From the NCBI RefSeq assembly GCF_002939785.1, contig NZ_MDEC01000012.1, positions 63,294 through 127,293 on the forward strand: DNA of 64,000 nucleotides. Direction: 5' to 3'. Source of the DNA: Xanthomonas codiaei. Lineage in GTDB: Bacteria > Pseudomonadota > Gammaproteobacteria > Xanthomonadales > Xanthomonadaceae. Shown here piece after piece: positions 31,032 to 39,585 of this stretch. The position numbers were made by a program, and so were the translations under genes. The notes below the pieces were generated by a model. The model saw only the letters and a list, made by a program, of their open reading frames with translations. It was not told where the DNA came from and made no database searches. Positions within the stretch are counted from its first letter, which is position 1, and every line of letters begins with the position of its first letter.

Positions 31032-31925
31032 ATGAGCGACTTCGTCCGCATCGTCGAAGTGGGCCCACGCGATGGACTGCAGAACGAGGCGCAACCGATC
31101 GCCACCGCCGACAAGATCGCGCTGATCGATCGATTGTCGGCCACCGGCCTGCGCACCATCGAAGCCACCAGTTTCGTCAGCCCACGCTGGGTGCCGCAAC
31201 TGGCCGACGCCGCCGACGTGTTCGCCGGCATCACCCAAGCGCCTGGCATCGCCTACCCGGTGCTGGTGCCGAACCTGCAGGGCTATACCCGCGCGCAGGC
31301 CGCCGGGGCGCGCGAGGTGGCGGTCTTCACGGCCGCGTCGGAGACGTTCAACCGCACCAACACCAATGCCGGCATCGATGAGTCGATCGAACGGTTTCGC
31401 CCGATCCTGGAGCAGGCCGCCATCGATGGCGTGCGTGTGCGCGGCTATGTCTCCACCGCGCTCGGCTGCCCCTACCAGGGCGAGGTGCCGGTGGCCGACG
31501 TGGTGGATGTGGCGCAACGGCTGTACGCGCTGGGCTGCTATGAGATCTCGCTGGGCGACACCATCGGGGTCGGCACGCCGCGCAAGGCGCAGCAGATGCT
31601 GGCCGCGGTGGCGCAGCAGGTGCCGATGCAGGCCCTGGCCGTGCATTTCCACGATACCTATGGCCAGGCGCTGGCCAATATCGCCGCCTGCCTTGAGGAA
31701 GGCGTGCGCGTGGTCGATGCCGCCGTCTCCGGCGCCGGCGGGTGCCCGTACGCCAAGGGCGCCAGCGGCAACGTCGCCAGCGAGGATGTGGTGTACCTGC
31801 TGCATGGCCTGGGCATGTCCACCGGCATCGACCTGCCCGCCCTCGCCCGCACCGGCCGCTGGCTGGCGCAACTGCTCGGGCGCGACACCGGCAGCAAGGT
31901 CGGCAAGGCACTGGCCGCGGCCTAG
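31032..31925 (+). CDS. mvaB: hydroxymethylglutaryl-CoA lyase
   Basis: This enzyme cleaves HMG-CoA to acetyl-CoA and acetoacetate, the last step of leucine breakdown. The start ATG 31032 (MSDFVRIVEV) gives 297 residues. The DRE-TIM metallolyase signature VEVGPRDGLQNE is at the N-terminus. Metal-binding His residues are in VHFHDTYGQAL, and the catalytic Cys is in SGAGGCPYAKGASGN. It follows the enoyl-CoA hydratase gene after 55 bp. Confidence 0.95.
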   Translation: MSDFVRIVEVGPRDGLQNEAQPIATADKIALIDRLSATGLRTIEATSFVSPRWVPQLADAADVFAGITQAPGIAYPVLVPNLQGYTRAQAAGAREVAVFTAASETFNRTNTNAGIDESIERFRPILEQAAIDGVRVRGYVSTALGCPYQGEVPVADVVDVAQRLYALGCYEISLGDTIGVGTPRKAQQMLAAVAQQVPMQALAVHFHDTYGQALANIAACLEEGVRVVDAAVSGAGGCPYAKGASGNVASEDVVYLLHGLGMSTGIDLPALARTGRWLAQLLGRDTGSKVGKALAAA

Positions 31926-32160
31926 GACGACCGAGGCACCGACTGCACCGCCGCCAGGCCAACGCAGTCGGTGCGCGGACTTCCTGCGTACACCCGGGCT
32001 CCGGGCGCGCCAGCCACGCTCAGCCGACGACCGCTCCCCATGGCGCGCCAGTCGCGCGTAGCCGGCCCCACCCGCAGGCGGTCTTTACTTTTTGTGACGG
32101 ATGCCGCATAAAAGCGCGCCACCCGAATGGACGGGTGCGCTTCTGCAAGGGGACATCGTG

Positions 32161-32775
32161 ATGCGTTCGAAGACTGGACTGCGCGCATTGCGCGCGGTGG
32201 CGGCACTGCTCATGTGTGCATCGCTGAGTGCATGCCTCACCATGAAGTCCTATGTCGATCCGGCACTGCCGGTCGTGGCCCAGGATCAGTTCACCGCGCC
32301 ACGCGCTCCTGCGCCGGTGCTGGTGCTGTTCGAGTTCCGTACCAAGGGCAGCGCCAACGCGCGCGCGACCGAAGCCATGCGCAGCCGCGTGATTGCAGCG
32401 GTGGCGCAATCGCACCAGTTTGGGCAGATCGACGGCAATGCGCCCAACGCCGGGCAGTTGCGCGTCGTCATCGACAACGTCCCGCTCACCGATGCGGCAG
32501 CGGCGAAGGGATTCGGGACCGGTCTGACCCTCGGCCTGGCTGGCAGCATGGTCACCGATGGCTATGTCTGCACCGCAAGTTACACGCGCGCCGGCAAGAC
32601 CATCCAGGCCACCGTCAAGCACGCACTTCACACCACCATCGGCAACAAGGCCGGCCCGGCGGGATTGCCAGCCAGGACACCGGCGGAGGCTGCGAATGTC
32701 GTGGTCGATCAACTGGTCTTCAATGCGCTGAATACTCTCGCCGCACAAGGCGCATTTGCGGATCCCGCCGCATGA
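32161..32775 (+). CDS. predicted lipoprotein A of a two-gene pair
   Basis: This is a 204-residue protein with an N-terminal signal and lipobox LSAC (Cys about residue 25), so it is a likely outer-membrane lipoprotein. The start ATG 32161 has GGGGA 8-12 bases upstream. The body has LFEFRTKGSANARATEAM, a variable region, a Gly-rich GFGTGLTLGLAGSMVTD that may insert or pack at the membrane, and an ending AANVVVDQLVFNALNTL. No family is recognised. The stop overlaps the next gene by 4 bases (ATGA), so the two are co-translated. Confidence 0.85.
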   Translation: MRSKTGLRALRAVAALLMCASLSACLTMKSYVDPALPVVAQDQFTAPRAPAPVLVLFEFRTKGSANARATEAMRSRVIAAVAQSHQFGQIDGNAPNAGQLRVVIDNVPLTDAAAAKGFGTGLTLGLAGSMVTDGYVCTASYTRAGKTIQATVKHALHTTIGNKAGPAGLPARTPAEAANVVVDQLVFNALNTLAAQGAFADPAA

Positions 32776-33338
32776 GCCGGGCCAGTCGGATTCTCATCGT
32801 GGTCCTGCTCTGCCTCCTGCTGCCGGCCTGCGTTTCCCTGCAAGCGCCCAGGTATCAACCGGGCATCGACAACAGCGCGGCACTGCTTCGTCAACCGCTC
32901 GCCCTCAAGGTCGGCAGCTTCGGGGCAGCGGCCGGCGTCGAGAACCATTCCCTGAGCCTGCGCGGCAATCCGCTCAAAAGCGGCGGCGATGGCACGTACG
33001 CAGGCTATCTTCGCGATGCGCTGATCGATGAACTGCGCACCGGCCGGGCATTATCGGCGGGCAACGCGGCAGAGCTGCGAGGAACCCTGACCAGAAACAT
33101 CGTCAACGCGGCGGGCGTCAGGACCGGACGGGCCCAGCTGGCTGCCCGGTTCGTCGTGCTGCGCGATGGCCACGTCGCCTATGACCGTGAACTCGCCATC
33201 GAGCATCAGTGGGAGGCCTCCTTCATCGGTGCCGTCGCAGTCTCTGCCGCGACCGATAACTACGGCACCGCCGTACAGAAACTGATCGGCGCGCTCGTCA
33301 ACGACCCGGCCTTCATCGCTGCCGCGCGCGATCGCTAG
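32772..33338 (+). CDS. predicted lipoprotein B of a two-gene pair
   Basis: This 188-residue lipoprotein starts at ATG 32772. The signal IVVLLCLLLPAC ends in a lipobox PAC (Cys about 20). The mature part carries FGAAAGVENHSLSLRGNPL, then DALIDELRTGRAL, and a beta-rich second half. It resembles small outer-membrane proteins of the YajG or LpoB kind in size and order of elements, but this is a weak impression. It follows lipoprotein A with a 4-base overlap, and the two are probably functional partners. Confidence 0.85.
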   Translation: MSRASRILIVVLLCLLLPACVSLQAPRYQPGIDNSAALLRQPLALKVGSFGAAAGVENHSLSLRGNPLKSGGDGTYAGYLRDALIDELRTGRALSAGNAAELRGTLTRNIVNAAGVRTGRAQLAARFVVLRDGHVAYDRELAIEHQWEASFIGAVAVSAATDNYGTAVQKLIGALVNDPAFIAAARDR

Positions 33339-33419
33339 CTGCCTCGCCCCCCGTCGCAGCTAGGCGGCAGCACATCGCACTCGGCTAGAATGCGCGTTCT
33401 CCTGGGAGGGACAACATGT

Positions 33420-34190
33420 ATGAAGTCAGCTGAAACCTGCGCCGTCATTACCGGTGGCGTGTCCGGGCTCGGCCTGGCAGTGGCGCAGCGCATCGTTGCC
33501 GATGGCGGCAAGGTGGCCCTGTTCGACGTCAATGCCGACAAGGCCGACGCGGCGCTTGCGCTGCTGGGTGCCGGCAACGCGCACTACTTCGCCACGGATG
33601 TGACCGATGAAGCGCAGGTGGCGGCCAACATCGCGCAGGCCGCACAGGCATTGGGCGGACTGAATCTGGTGGTGAACTGCGCCGGCATCCTGGGCGCTGG
33701 CCGCGTGCTGGGCAAGGAAGCGCCGATGCCGCTGGCGACCTTCCGCAACACCGTGCTGGTCAATCTGGTCGGCAGCTTCAATGTCGCCAAGGCCGCGGCC
33801 GATGTCATGCAGCAAAACGCCGCCAGCGAGGATGGCGAACGCGGGGTGATCATCCACACCGCCTCGGTGGCCGCCTACGAGGGCCAGATCGGCCAAGCCG
33901 CGTATGCCGCCAGCAAGGGCGGCGTGGTCGGCATGACCCTGCCGATGGCGCGCGAGCTGGCCCGCTTCGGCATTCGCGTGATGACGATCGCCCCCGGCGT
34001 GTTCTGGACCCCGATGGTCGATGGCATGCCCGAAGCGGTACAGCAATCGCTGGCCGCGGCGATCCCGTTCCCCTCGCGCCTGGGCCGACCCGACGAATAC
34101 GCCGACACCGTCGCCTTCATTCTGCGCAATCGCTATCTCAACGGCGAAGTGATCCGCCTGGACGGCGGCGTGCGGTTGGCATCCAAGTAG
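33420..34190 (+). CDS. short-chain dehydrogenase (3-hydroxyacyl-CoA dehydrogenase type)
   Basis: This is a 256-residue NAD(P)-dependent oxidoreductase. I used ATG 33420 (MKSAETCAVIT) with GGGAGGG upstream. The cofactor motif is TGGVSGLGLAVAQR (TGxxxGxG), NCAGILGAGR follows, and the catalytic Ser and YxxxK are in HTASVAAYEGQIGQAAYAASKGG. The active-site architecture and length resemble type II 3-hydroxyacyl-CoA dehydrogenase (HSD10-like) used in fatty acid or branched-chain breakdown, which would fit the nearby leucine-degradation genes. The substrate is not proven. Confidence 0.9.
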   Translation: MKSAETCAVITGGVSGLGLAVAQRIVADGGKVALFDVNADKADAALALLGAGNAHYFATDVTDEAQVAANIAQAAQALGGLNLVVNCAGILGAGRVLGKEAPMPLATFRNTVLVNLVGSFNVAKAAADVMQQNAASEDGERGVIIHTASVAAYEGQIGQAAYAASKGGVVGMTLPMARELARFGIRVMTIAPGVFWTPMVDGMPEAVQQSLAAAIPFPSRLGRPDEYADTVAFILRNRYLNGEVIRLDGGVRLASK

Positions 34191-34192
34191 CC

Positions 34193-34306
34193 GGGATTGG
34201 GGATTCGGGATTGGGGATTGGTCACAGCAAGAACGCCGTCCCCTTCCCGCCTCCCGCAATCCTGTTTTCGCCAATCCCAAATCCCAAATCCCCAATCCCT
34301 AATCTC
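34193..34306. repeat. facing GGGATTG and AATCCC heptamer arrays
   Basis: Copies of GGGATTG/C run from 34193 to 34220. Reverse-complement copies (CAATCCC, AAATCCC) run from 34271 to 34306. Together they form a long imperfect inverted repeat around a 50-bp centre in the gap between the dehydrogenase gene and the EF-P-like gene. It may act as a transcription terminator. Confidence 0.85.
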
Positions 34307-34317
34307 CAACTCAACCC

Positions 34318-34884
34318 ATGAAAGCCAACGACATCAAGAAAGGCAACGTCGTCGAATACAACGGCGGCATTTATCAGATCCGCGACATCGAACGCAGCTC
34401 GCCGCAGGGGCGCGGCGGCAACGTGCGTTTCCGCTTCATCATGTACAGCGTGCCCGGCGGCGCAAAGCTGGATGCCAGCTTCGATGCCGACGACAACCTG
34501 CCGGAAGTCGAGCTGCTGCGCCGCCAGTCCACCTTCTCGTACAAGGACGGTGAGGCGTTCGTGTTCATGGACGACGAAGACTTCACTCCCTACACGCTGG
34601 ATGCGGATGTGATCGGCAACGATGCCGGCTACATCACCGATGGCCTGACCGGCATCTACGTGCAGGTGATCGACGACCAGCCGGTGGCGGTGCAACTGCC
34701 GCAGACGGTGACGCTGGAAGTGGTGGAAACCCCGCCCGAGCTCAAGGGCGGCACCGCCACCAAGCGCCCGAAGCCGGCCAAGCTCAATACCGGCATGGAA
34801 ATCATGGTGCCCGAGTACATCAGCAACGGCGAACGCGTGCTGGTCAACACCACCACCGGCGAGTTCGCCGGCCGCGCCGACTGA
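34318..34884 (+). CDS. yeiP: elongation factor P-like protein YeiP
   Basis: This 188-residue relative of EF-P starts at ATG 34318, immediately after the heptamer arrays. The N-terminal KOW-like domain [21 protein letters not shown] lacks the modified Lys loop of classical EF-P, matching the YeiP/EfpL group (here [16 protein letters not shown]). OB domains follow with [14 protein letters not shown] and a C-terminal [20 protein letters not shown]. YeiP-like proteins help ribosomes through stalling motifs. Confidence 0.92.
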   Translation: MKANDIKKGNVVEYNGGIYQIRDIERSSPQGRGGNVRFRFIMYSVPGGAKLDASFDADDNLPEVELLRRQSTFSYKDGEAFVFMDDEDFTPYTLDADVIGNDAGYITDGLTGIYVQVIDDQPVAVQLPQTVTLEVVETPPELKGGTATKRPKPAKLNTGMEIMVPEYISNGERVLVNTTTGEFAGRAD

Positions 34885-35270
34885 TGCGGCGCCTGCTCGC
34901 AGCCCTGTCGCTGGGGCTGCTGGCTGCCTGCACCGCCAGACCGGCACCGACGCTCGCGTCGGCGCCGGCTGCGGCAACCTGCACCGATCCCAAGGTGGAG
35001 GAAGAATGGCTGCAGCACCCGGCCGGCCTGTGCGGCATGCCCGACGACGTGCGTGCGTTGGTGGACGACTACGACACCTGCGTGCATTTCGCTGGCGAAG
35101 AACCCTACGACGCCGATCGCCGCCACGAGATCGAAGTGGCAGTTACGCAATTCTGCACACCAGCGCCGGCACGTCTGGCCAAGCTGATGCAGCAGTACCG
35201 CAACGATGCGCACATCAGCCAATGGCTGCGCCAGTACGCGATGCAAGCGGATCTGCAACCCGCCGGCTGA
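34884..35270 (+). CDS. hypothetical lipoprotein
   Basis: This is a 128-residue protein with a short signal and lipobox LLAAC (Cys about 16). Several Cys are present (AATC, GLCGMPDD, DTCVHF, FCTP), so disulfides are likely. The middle segment DRRHEIEVAVTQFC has no recognised family. The start overlaps the YeiP stop by one base (TGATG), suggesting co-translation, though the two products act in different compartments. Confidence 0.8.
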   Translation: MRRLLAALSLGLLAACTARPAPTLASAPAAATCTDPKVEEEWLQHPAGLCGMPDDVRALVDDYDTCVHFAGEEPYDADRRHEIEVAVTQFCTPAPARLAKLMQQYRNDAHISQWLRQYAMQADLQPAG

Positions 35271-35758
35271 GGTATCCCTTCACCCCTCGGGACATTGGCC
35301 CCCTTTACGGGGAAAGGTGGCGCGTAGCGCCGGATGACGGTAAGGACGAAGTCTCGTGCAGTTGGACCTACACGATAGCTTCGCCCCATACCCTCACCCC
35401 AACCCCCGCTCTGCGCCCCGGCCCGCACTCGCAGCGCGGGCGCTCCAAGGCACGCGCGCCAGTGGCGCGCAACCCGTGCCTTCTCGCCCCGGCGGGAGAG
35501 GGGCTTGCCGCTGCGGGCGAACGAAGGACTGCAGTTCTTCCTTCTCCCGCCGGGACATTGCCCTCCTTCATGGAGGGGAAAGTGCTCTGTAGGGGCAGAT
35601 GCGCCGCAGAGAACTGTCAGTGGCCGCGACGATAAACGCGTCGCCACGCGTCGTCAGAGGTGAATCACCGACGCACTATTCCCCCCCGCTCCGCGCCCCG
35701 GCCCGCGCCCGCGTGGGAGAGGCGCTCGTGCCGCGCCCCCTTCGCGTAGCCCGGTCGG
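35271..35758. repeat. REP-like spacer
   Basis: No gene is seen in 488 bases. The stretch contains palindromic blocks typical of Xanthomonas REP elements: CCCCTTTACGGGGAAAGGTGG followed by CGCGTAGCGCCGGATGACGG, and CTTCTCCCGCCGGGACATTGCC with TTCATGGAGGGGAAAG. They are degraded relatives of the units at 40846-41062 and 58434-58845. Confidence 0.6.
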
Positions 35759-37633
35759 CTATTGCACCTGCACAGGCATGCGCATGTCCGGCTGCACGTT
35801 GTCGGCGTCCGCATCGCCGCGCGCGAGCACACGCAGGCGCGTGCGCAAACGCGCCACATTCGCCTCGCCCCGCTCCAATCCACTGCGCAGGTTGGCCGGC
35901 AAGTGCTGGCGGCCCAGACGCTGCAGCTGCTTCCAGCCACCGACCAGCACATCGCTGTCCTGCGCCACGCGCGCGCTCAGTTGCTGTTGCTCGTCTGGCT
36001 GCGGCAAGCCGTATCCAGTGCGTCCCAACAGGATCGCGGGACGACTGAGTTGCGCGTCGCGCGCGAACAGCGACTGCAGCTGCCCCTGCACTGTTTCGCG
36101 CCCCATCCCGCCCGCTTGCAGCAGGCGTTTGAGGGCATCGCGCGCCAGCAACTCCTGGCGCCGCAACGCGGCCTGCTCCAGTAACAAGGCCGCTGCGGTT
36201 TCGCGCAGGCCGCCACGATCGAACCACTGCGCACGTGCATCCGGTTGCGCGTCCAGCCATTGCTCAACGCTGGTCTGCGGCACCGGCAGCCCGCGCCGGA
36301 GCACATCGAACATGGCCTGGTAATGCGCCGCCGCCGACTCGAAGTAATAGCCCTGCCGCGTGGCCTGGGCACGGTCCTCCAGCACGCTCATGTCGGCAAT
36401 GCCGGCGCGCCGCAGGCGCTGGCGCACGCCGCGCGGAGTGATTGACGACAGGCCGGCGGCGGCCAGACGCGGCACGCCGTCGTGCAGCAGCTTGTAGGTT
36501 TCCACCGCACAGTTGTTGCTGATGAAGTAATAGCGCCCGTCGTAACTCCAGTGCACCTGCGCCGCACGCGTCAGCAGCGCGGCGATCTCCGCCGGTGTCA
36601 ACGCCAACGGCACCGACGACAGCGCGCGCAGTTCCACCTTGGTGTATTCGTCCACCACCTGGTTCAACGGCAGCACGAACAGGCGGGAGGGATACGAGCC
36701 AGTGAGCCCGCGCCAGCTGGAAATCTGCACATCGCCAACGAAGGCGCGGAACGACAGCACGCGGTGGTACTGAAGGTCCAGCCGGCACGCCGGCCCGGGC
36801 GCACGGCCGGGCGCGCAGATCACCAGCCGCAGCATGCTGTGGCCCCAGCGGCTCATCGGCTGTTCGTTACCTTCGGCGAGCAGGTAGTCCACCGCGTAGA
36901 CGCGCGCCGGGTCCAGCGTCAGCAAGGACATCGCACCGGCATCGTTGTCGGCCTGCAGATACGGTAGCGCAAGCGCGCATGACGCGGCAGCCTGCGGCGG
37001 ACCCAGCTGTTGCGAGAACCACGCCGCCAGCGCAGGACGCCGGCAGGCGTAGTCCGGGTCCAGCACGAAATGTTCCAGATTGACCGCGACGAACTCGGCC
37101 GGGCTATGCCGCTCGTAGTCGTCGGGGCTGCGATCACTGAAGCGGTTGGCGCCACGTCCGATGCGCCAGGGACGCACCTGCCAGCCGGCCAGGTCGCGCA
37201 ACCGCGGATCGCGCGACAAGGCGCTGCCACTGCTACGGTCGAGCACATGCGCCAACTCGTGCACCAAGGCCGCCATGGCGGCGCGCGTGGGCGGTGCCGC
37301 GACATCGCGGCGCGCACTGGCCGGCTGCGCGCGCCATGCTTGCAACAAGGCGCGGTCGAGCAGAATGCGCTGGCCGATGGCACGGCCATGCACCTGGGCC
37401 GGCAAATCGTCGCGCCACTGCAAGGTGATCGGCGCCCTCAGACGCTCGGCCAAGCGCAACGGCAGGCGCTGGATCACCTGCTGCACCAGCGCATCGCTGG
37501 CCGCGCGGTCGGCCGGTTCCGACACCGACGCCACGATGTCGATCCGCGAGACCGGCGCGGCGGCGGCATCAAGCTGTGCGGCCGCGACGATCGCCGCGGC
37601 CAACCACCACCCGCCGCGTCGGCGTGGACTCAC
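35759..37633 (-). CDS. DUF4105 exported protein with HELAH motif
   Basis: This 624-residue protein starts at ATG 37633, which overlaps the preceding DUF2388 gene by 4 bases (ATGA). A hydrophobic N-terminal signal (WWLAAAIVAAAQLDAAAA) directs it to the envelope. The first domain has a zinc-peptidase-like HELAHVLDR at about residue 124, with an acidic SPAEFVAVNLEHF 60 residues on. The second domain is DUF4105, with MSRWGHSMLRLVICAPG and NCAVETYKLLHDG; its Cys and His resemble the Lnb N-terminal periplasmic peptidase-like fold. Proteins of this type are thought to act on lipoproteins or murein; the activity is unproven. Confidence 0.85.
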   Translation of the reverse strand: MSPRRRGGWWLAAAIVAAAQLDAAAAPVSRIDIVASVSEPADRAASDALVQQVIQRLPLRLAERLRAPITLQWRDDLPAQVHGRAIGQRILLDRALLQAWRAQPASARRDVAAPPTRAAMAALVHELAHVLDRSSGSALSRDPRLRDLAGWQVRPWRIGRGANRFSDRSPDDYERHSPAEFVAVNLEHFVLDPDYACRRPALAAWFSQQLGPPQAAASCALALPYLQADNDAGAMSLLTLDPARVYAVDYLLAEGNEQPMSRWGHSMLRLVICAPGRAPGPACRLDLQYHRVLSFRAFVGDVQISSWRGLTGSYPSRLFVLPLNQVVDEYTKVELRALSSVPLALTPAEIAALLTRAAQVHWSYDGRYYFISNNCAVETYKLLHDGVPRLAAAGLSSITPRGVRQRLRRAGIADMSVLEDRAQATRQGYYFESAAAHYQAMFDVLRRGLPVPQTSVEQWLDAQPDARAQWFDRGGLRETAAALLLEQAALRRQELLARDALKRLLQAGGMGRETVQGQLQSLFARDAQLSRPAILLGRTGYGLPQPDEQQQLSARVAQDSDVLVGGWKQLQRLGRQHLPANLRSGLERGEANVARLRTRLRVLARGDADADNVQPDMRMPVQVQ

Positions 37634-37923
37634 TGCGCCAGGATGGACTGCGCCAGTTCCAGGTCGCTGGCCAGGCGCGCTGCATCGCTGCGCGTGCGCA
37701 GATGCAGCAGCGCCGCTTCCAGACGTGCGCCCCGGATGGCGCCGTTGCTGGCGACGAAGCCGGCCGCGTCTTCGCGCGCATCGGCCACAACCTTGTCGTC
37801 GCCGGAGCTACTGCTGTTGGACGAGCCGGCCGACGAGGCACCGGCCGAGGTGCCAGCCAGGCTGGAAGCAAACGCCGCCAGCGGCAGCAGGGTCAATGCA
37901 CAAAACACAAGTGGGCGCATCAT
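37630..37923 (-). CDS. DUF2388 small exported protein
   Basis: This 97-residue protein has a signal peptide (MMRPLVFCALTLLPLAAFAS). The mature part has a Ser-rich linker and the conserved DUF2388 block DAREDAAGFVASNGAIRGARLEAALLHLR followed by SDLELAQSILAQ. Two adjacent ATG codons (37923 and 37920) could start it. Its function is unknown. It overlaps the DUF4105 gene by 4 bases and precedes it, so they probably form one functional unit. Confidence 0.85.
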   Translation of the reverse strand: MMRPLVFCALTLLPLAAFASSLAGTSAGASSAGSSNSSSSGDDKVVADAREDAAGFVASNGAIRGARLEAALLHLRTRSDAARLASDLELAQSILAQ

Positions 37924-37957
37924 CGGCGTGTCGTTTCCATGTGAAGGTCCGGAGAGA

Positions 37958-39376
37958 CTAACCGGCGTGCGCGCCGGCGGGCGCATCGTCCATCTCGAAC
38001 AGCTTGCCGGGATTCAGCAAAAGATGGGGGTCGAGCACATGTTTGATGCCACGCATCAATGCGATCTCCGCGCCGGAGCGAGTGCTCCACAGGTACGGCT
38101 TCTTGACCAACCCGATGCCGTGCTCGGCCGAGATGCTGCCACCGAAGCGCTGCAGCGCCTGCGCCAGCAGCTTGGTGACCTGGTCGCAGGCCGCCACGAA
38201 CTCGGCCTGGCTGGTGGCATCGGGCTTGAGCACATTGATGTGCAGGTTGCCATCGCCGATATGGCCGAACCACACCACGTCGAAATGCGGATAGGCCTCG
38301 CCGAGCAAGGCCTGGGTTTCGGCCAGGAATGCCGGCATGGCCGAGATCCGCACCGACACGTCGTTCTTGTAGGGCGTATAGCGTGCCACCGCCTCGGTGA
38401 TGCCCTCGCGCAGGCGCCACAGCTGCGCGGCCTGCGCATCGCTCTGGCTGATCACGCCATCGCTGACCCAGCCCTGCTCCATGCAGGTCTCGAACGCCGC
38501 CATCGCGGCCGCTTCCTGCGCTTGATCGCCCACCGCGAATTCGGTGACCACGTAATACGGATGCACCTCGGCGAACGGCGCCTGCGCGCCATGCGCCAGC
38601 ACGTGTTCCAGCGCGCGGTCGGTGAAGAATTCGAAGGCCTCCAGGCGCAGCTGCGCGCGGAAGGCGGCGAACACCTGCATCAGCACATCGAACGAGGGCA
38701 GCGCCAGCAACATCACATTGCTGGGCGGCGGCGGATCGGTCAGCCGCAAGGTCGCCTCGACCACGATGCCCAGCGTGCCCTCGGAGCCGATCAGCAGGTG
38801 GCGAAAATCGTAGCCACTGGAATTTTTCACCAGCGCGTTGTTGAGCTCCAGCAGCTCGCCGGCGCCGGTGACCACCTTCAAACCGGCCACCCACTCGCGC
38901 GTATTGCCGTAGCGGATCACCCGAATCCCGCCGGCATTGGTGGCGATGTTGCCGCCGATCGAGCACGAACCTCGCGCGGCAAAGTCCACCGGATAGATCA
39001 GGCCATGCTCGCGTGCGGCGTTGTGCACCGCTTCCAGCGGCATGCCGGCCTGCACGGTGAGCGTGCGATCCACCGCGTTGAAGTCCAGCGGCTTGTTCAG
39101 ACGTTCCAGACTCAGCACCAGCTCGCCGTTGGCCGCCACCGCACCACCGGACAACCCGGTACGGCCGCCCGAGGGCACCACCGCCACGCCTTGCGCGTTG
39201 GCCCAGCGCATCACCGCCTGCACTTCATCGACCGATCCCGGTAGCGCGATGGCCAGCGGGTTGGGCGTCCAGCGGCGCGTCCAGTCGCGGCCGTAATGTT
39301 CCAGGTCGGCCGGCTCGGTCTTCAAACGCAACGCCGGCACGGCCTGTTGCAACGAAAGGATGCGGGGATCGGTCAT
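37958..39376 (-). CDS. D-2-hydroxyglutarate dehydrogenase (FAD-linked, GlcD family)
   Basis: This is a 472-residue flavoprotein with ATG 39376 (MTDPRILSLQ). The VAO/PCMH FAD domain shows VVPSGGRTGLSGGAVAANGE and DFAARGSCSIGGNIATNAGG. The C-terminal half holds FGHIGDGNLHINVLKPD and EHGIGLVKKPYL, with the His residues that bind the active-site zinc in the D2HGDH group. It is divergent from serA (209 bp between start codons). SerA can reduce 2-oxoglutarate to D-2-hydroxyglutarate, and this enzyme reoxidises it, a coupling described in Pseudomonas. Lactate or glycolate oxidation is an alternative. Confidence 0.9.
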   Translation of the reverse strand: MTDPRILSLQQAVPALRLKTEPADLEHYGRDWTRRWTPNPLAIALPGSVDEVQAVMRWANAQGVAVVPSGGRTGLSGGAVAANGELVLSLERLNKPLDFNAVDRTLTVQAGMPLEAVHNAAREHGLIYPVDFAARGSCSIGGNIATNAGGIRVIRYGNTREWVAGLKVVTGAGELLELNNALVKNSSGYDFRHLLIGSEGTLGIVVEATLRLTDPPPPSNVMLLALPSFDVLMQVFAAFRAQLRLEAFEFFTDRALEHVLAHGAQAPFAEVHPYYVVTEFAVGDQAQEAAAMAAFETCMEQGWVSDGVISQSDAQAAQLWRLREGITEAVARYTPYKNDVSVRISAMPAFLAETQALLGEAYPHFDVVWFGHIGDGNLHINVLKPDATSQAEFVAACDQVTKLLAQALQRFGGSISAEHGIGLVKKPYLWSTRSGAEIALMRGIKHVLDPHLLLNPGKLFEMDDAPAGAHAG

Positions 39377-39585
39377 GGCACGCGGCGCTGCGGATAGGAA
39401 CCGCACAGCGTGCCAGCGTGCGCCGGCCTCGTCCAGCCGCGCCGCAGGCCGGCAACGATGCGTTGGATTCAGCTGAAACCGTTGCGGCACAAGGGCTGCG
39501 GAAGGGAGAACCGTGCGTTGCGAGCGCCCCATCGTGCACCTCATCTGGCATAGTTGCCGACCCGATTGCTGCATTGCGCTCCCCC

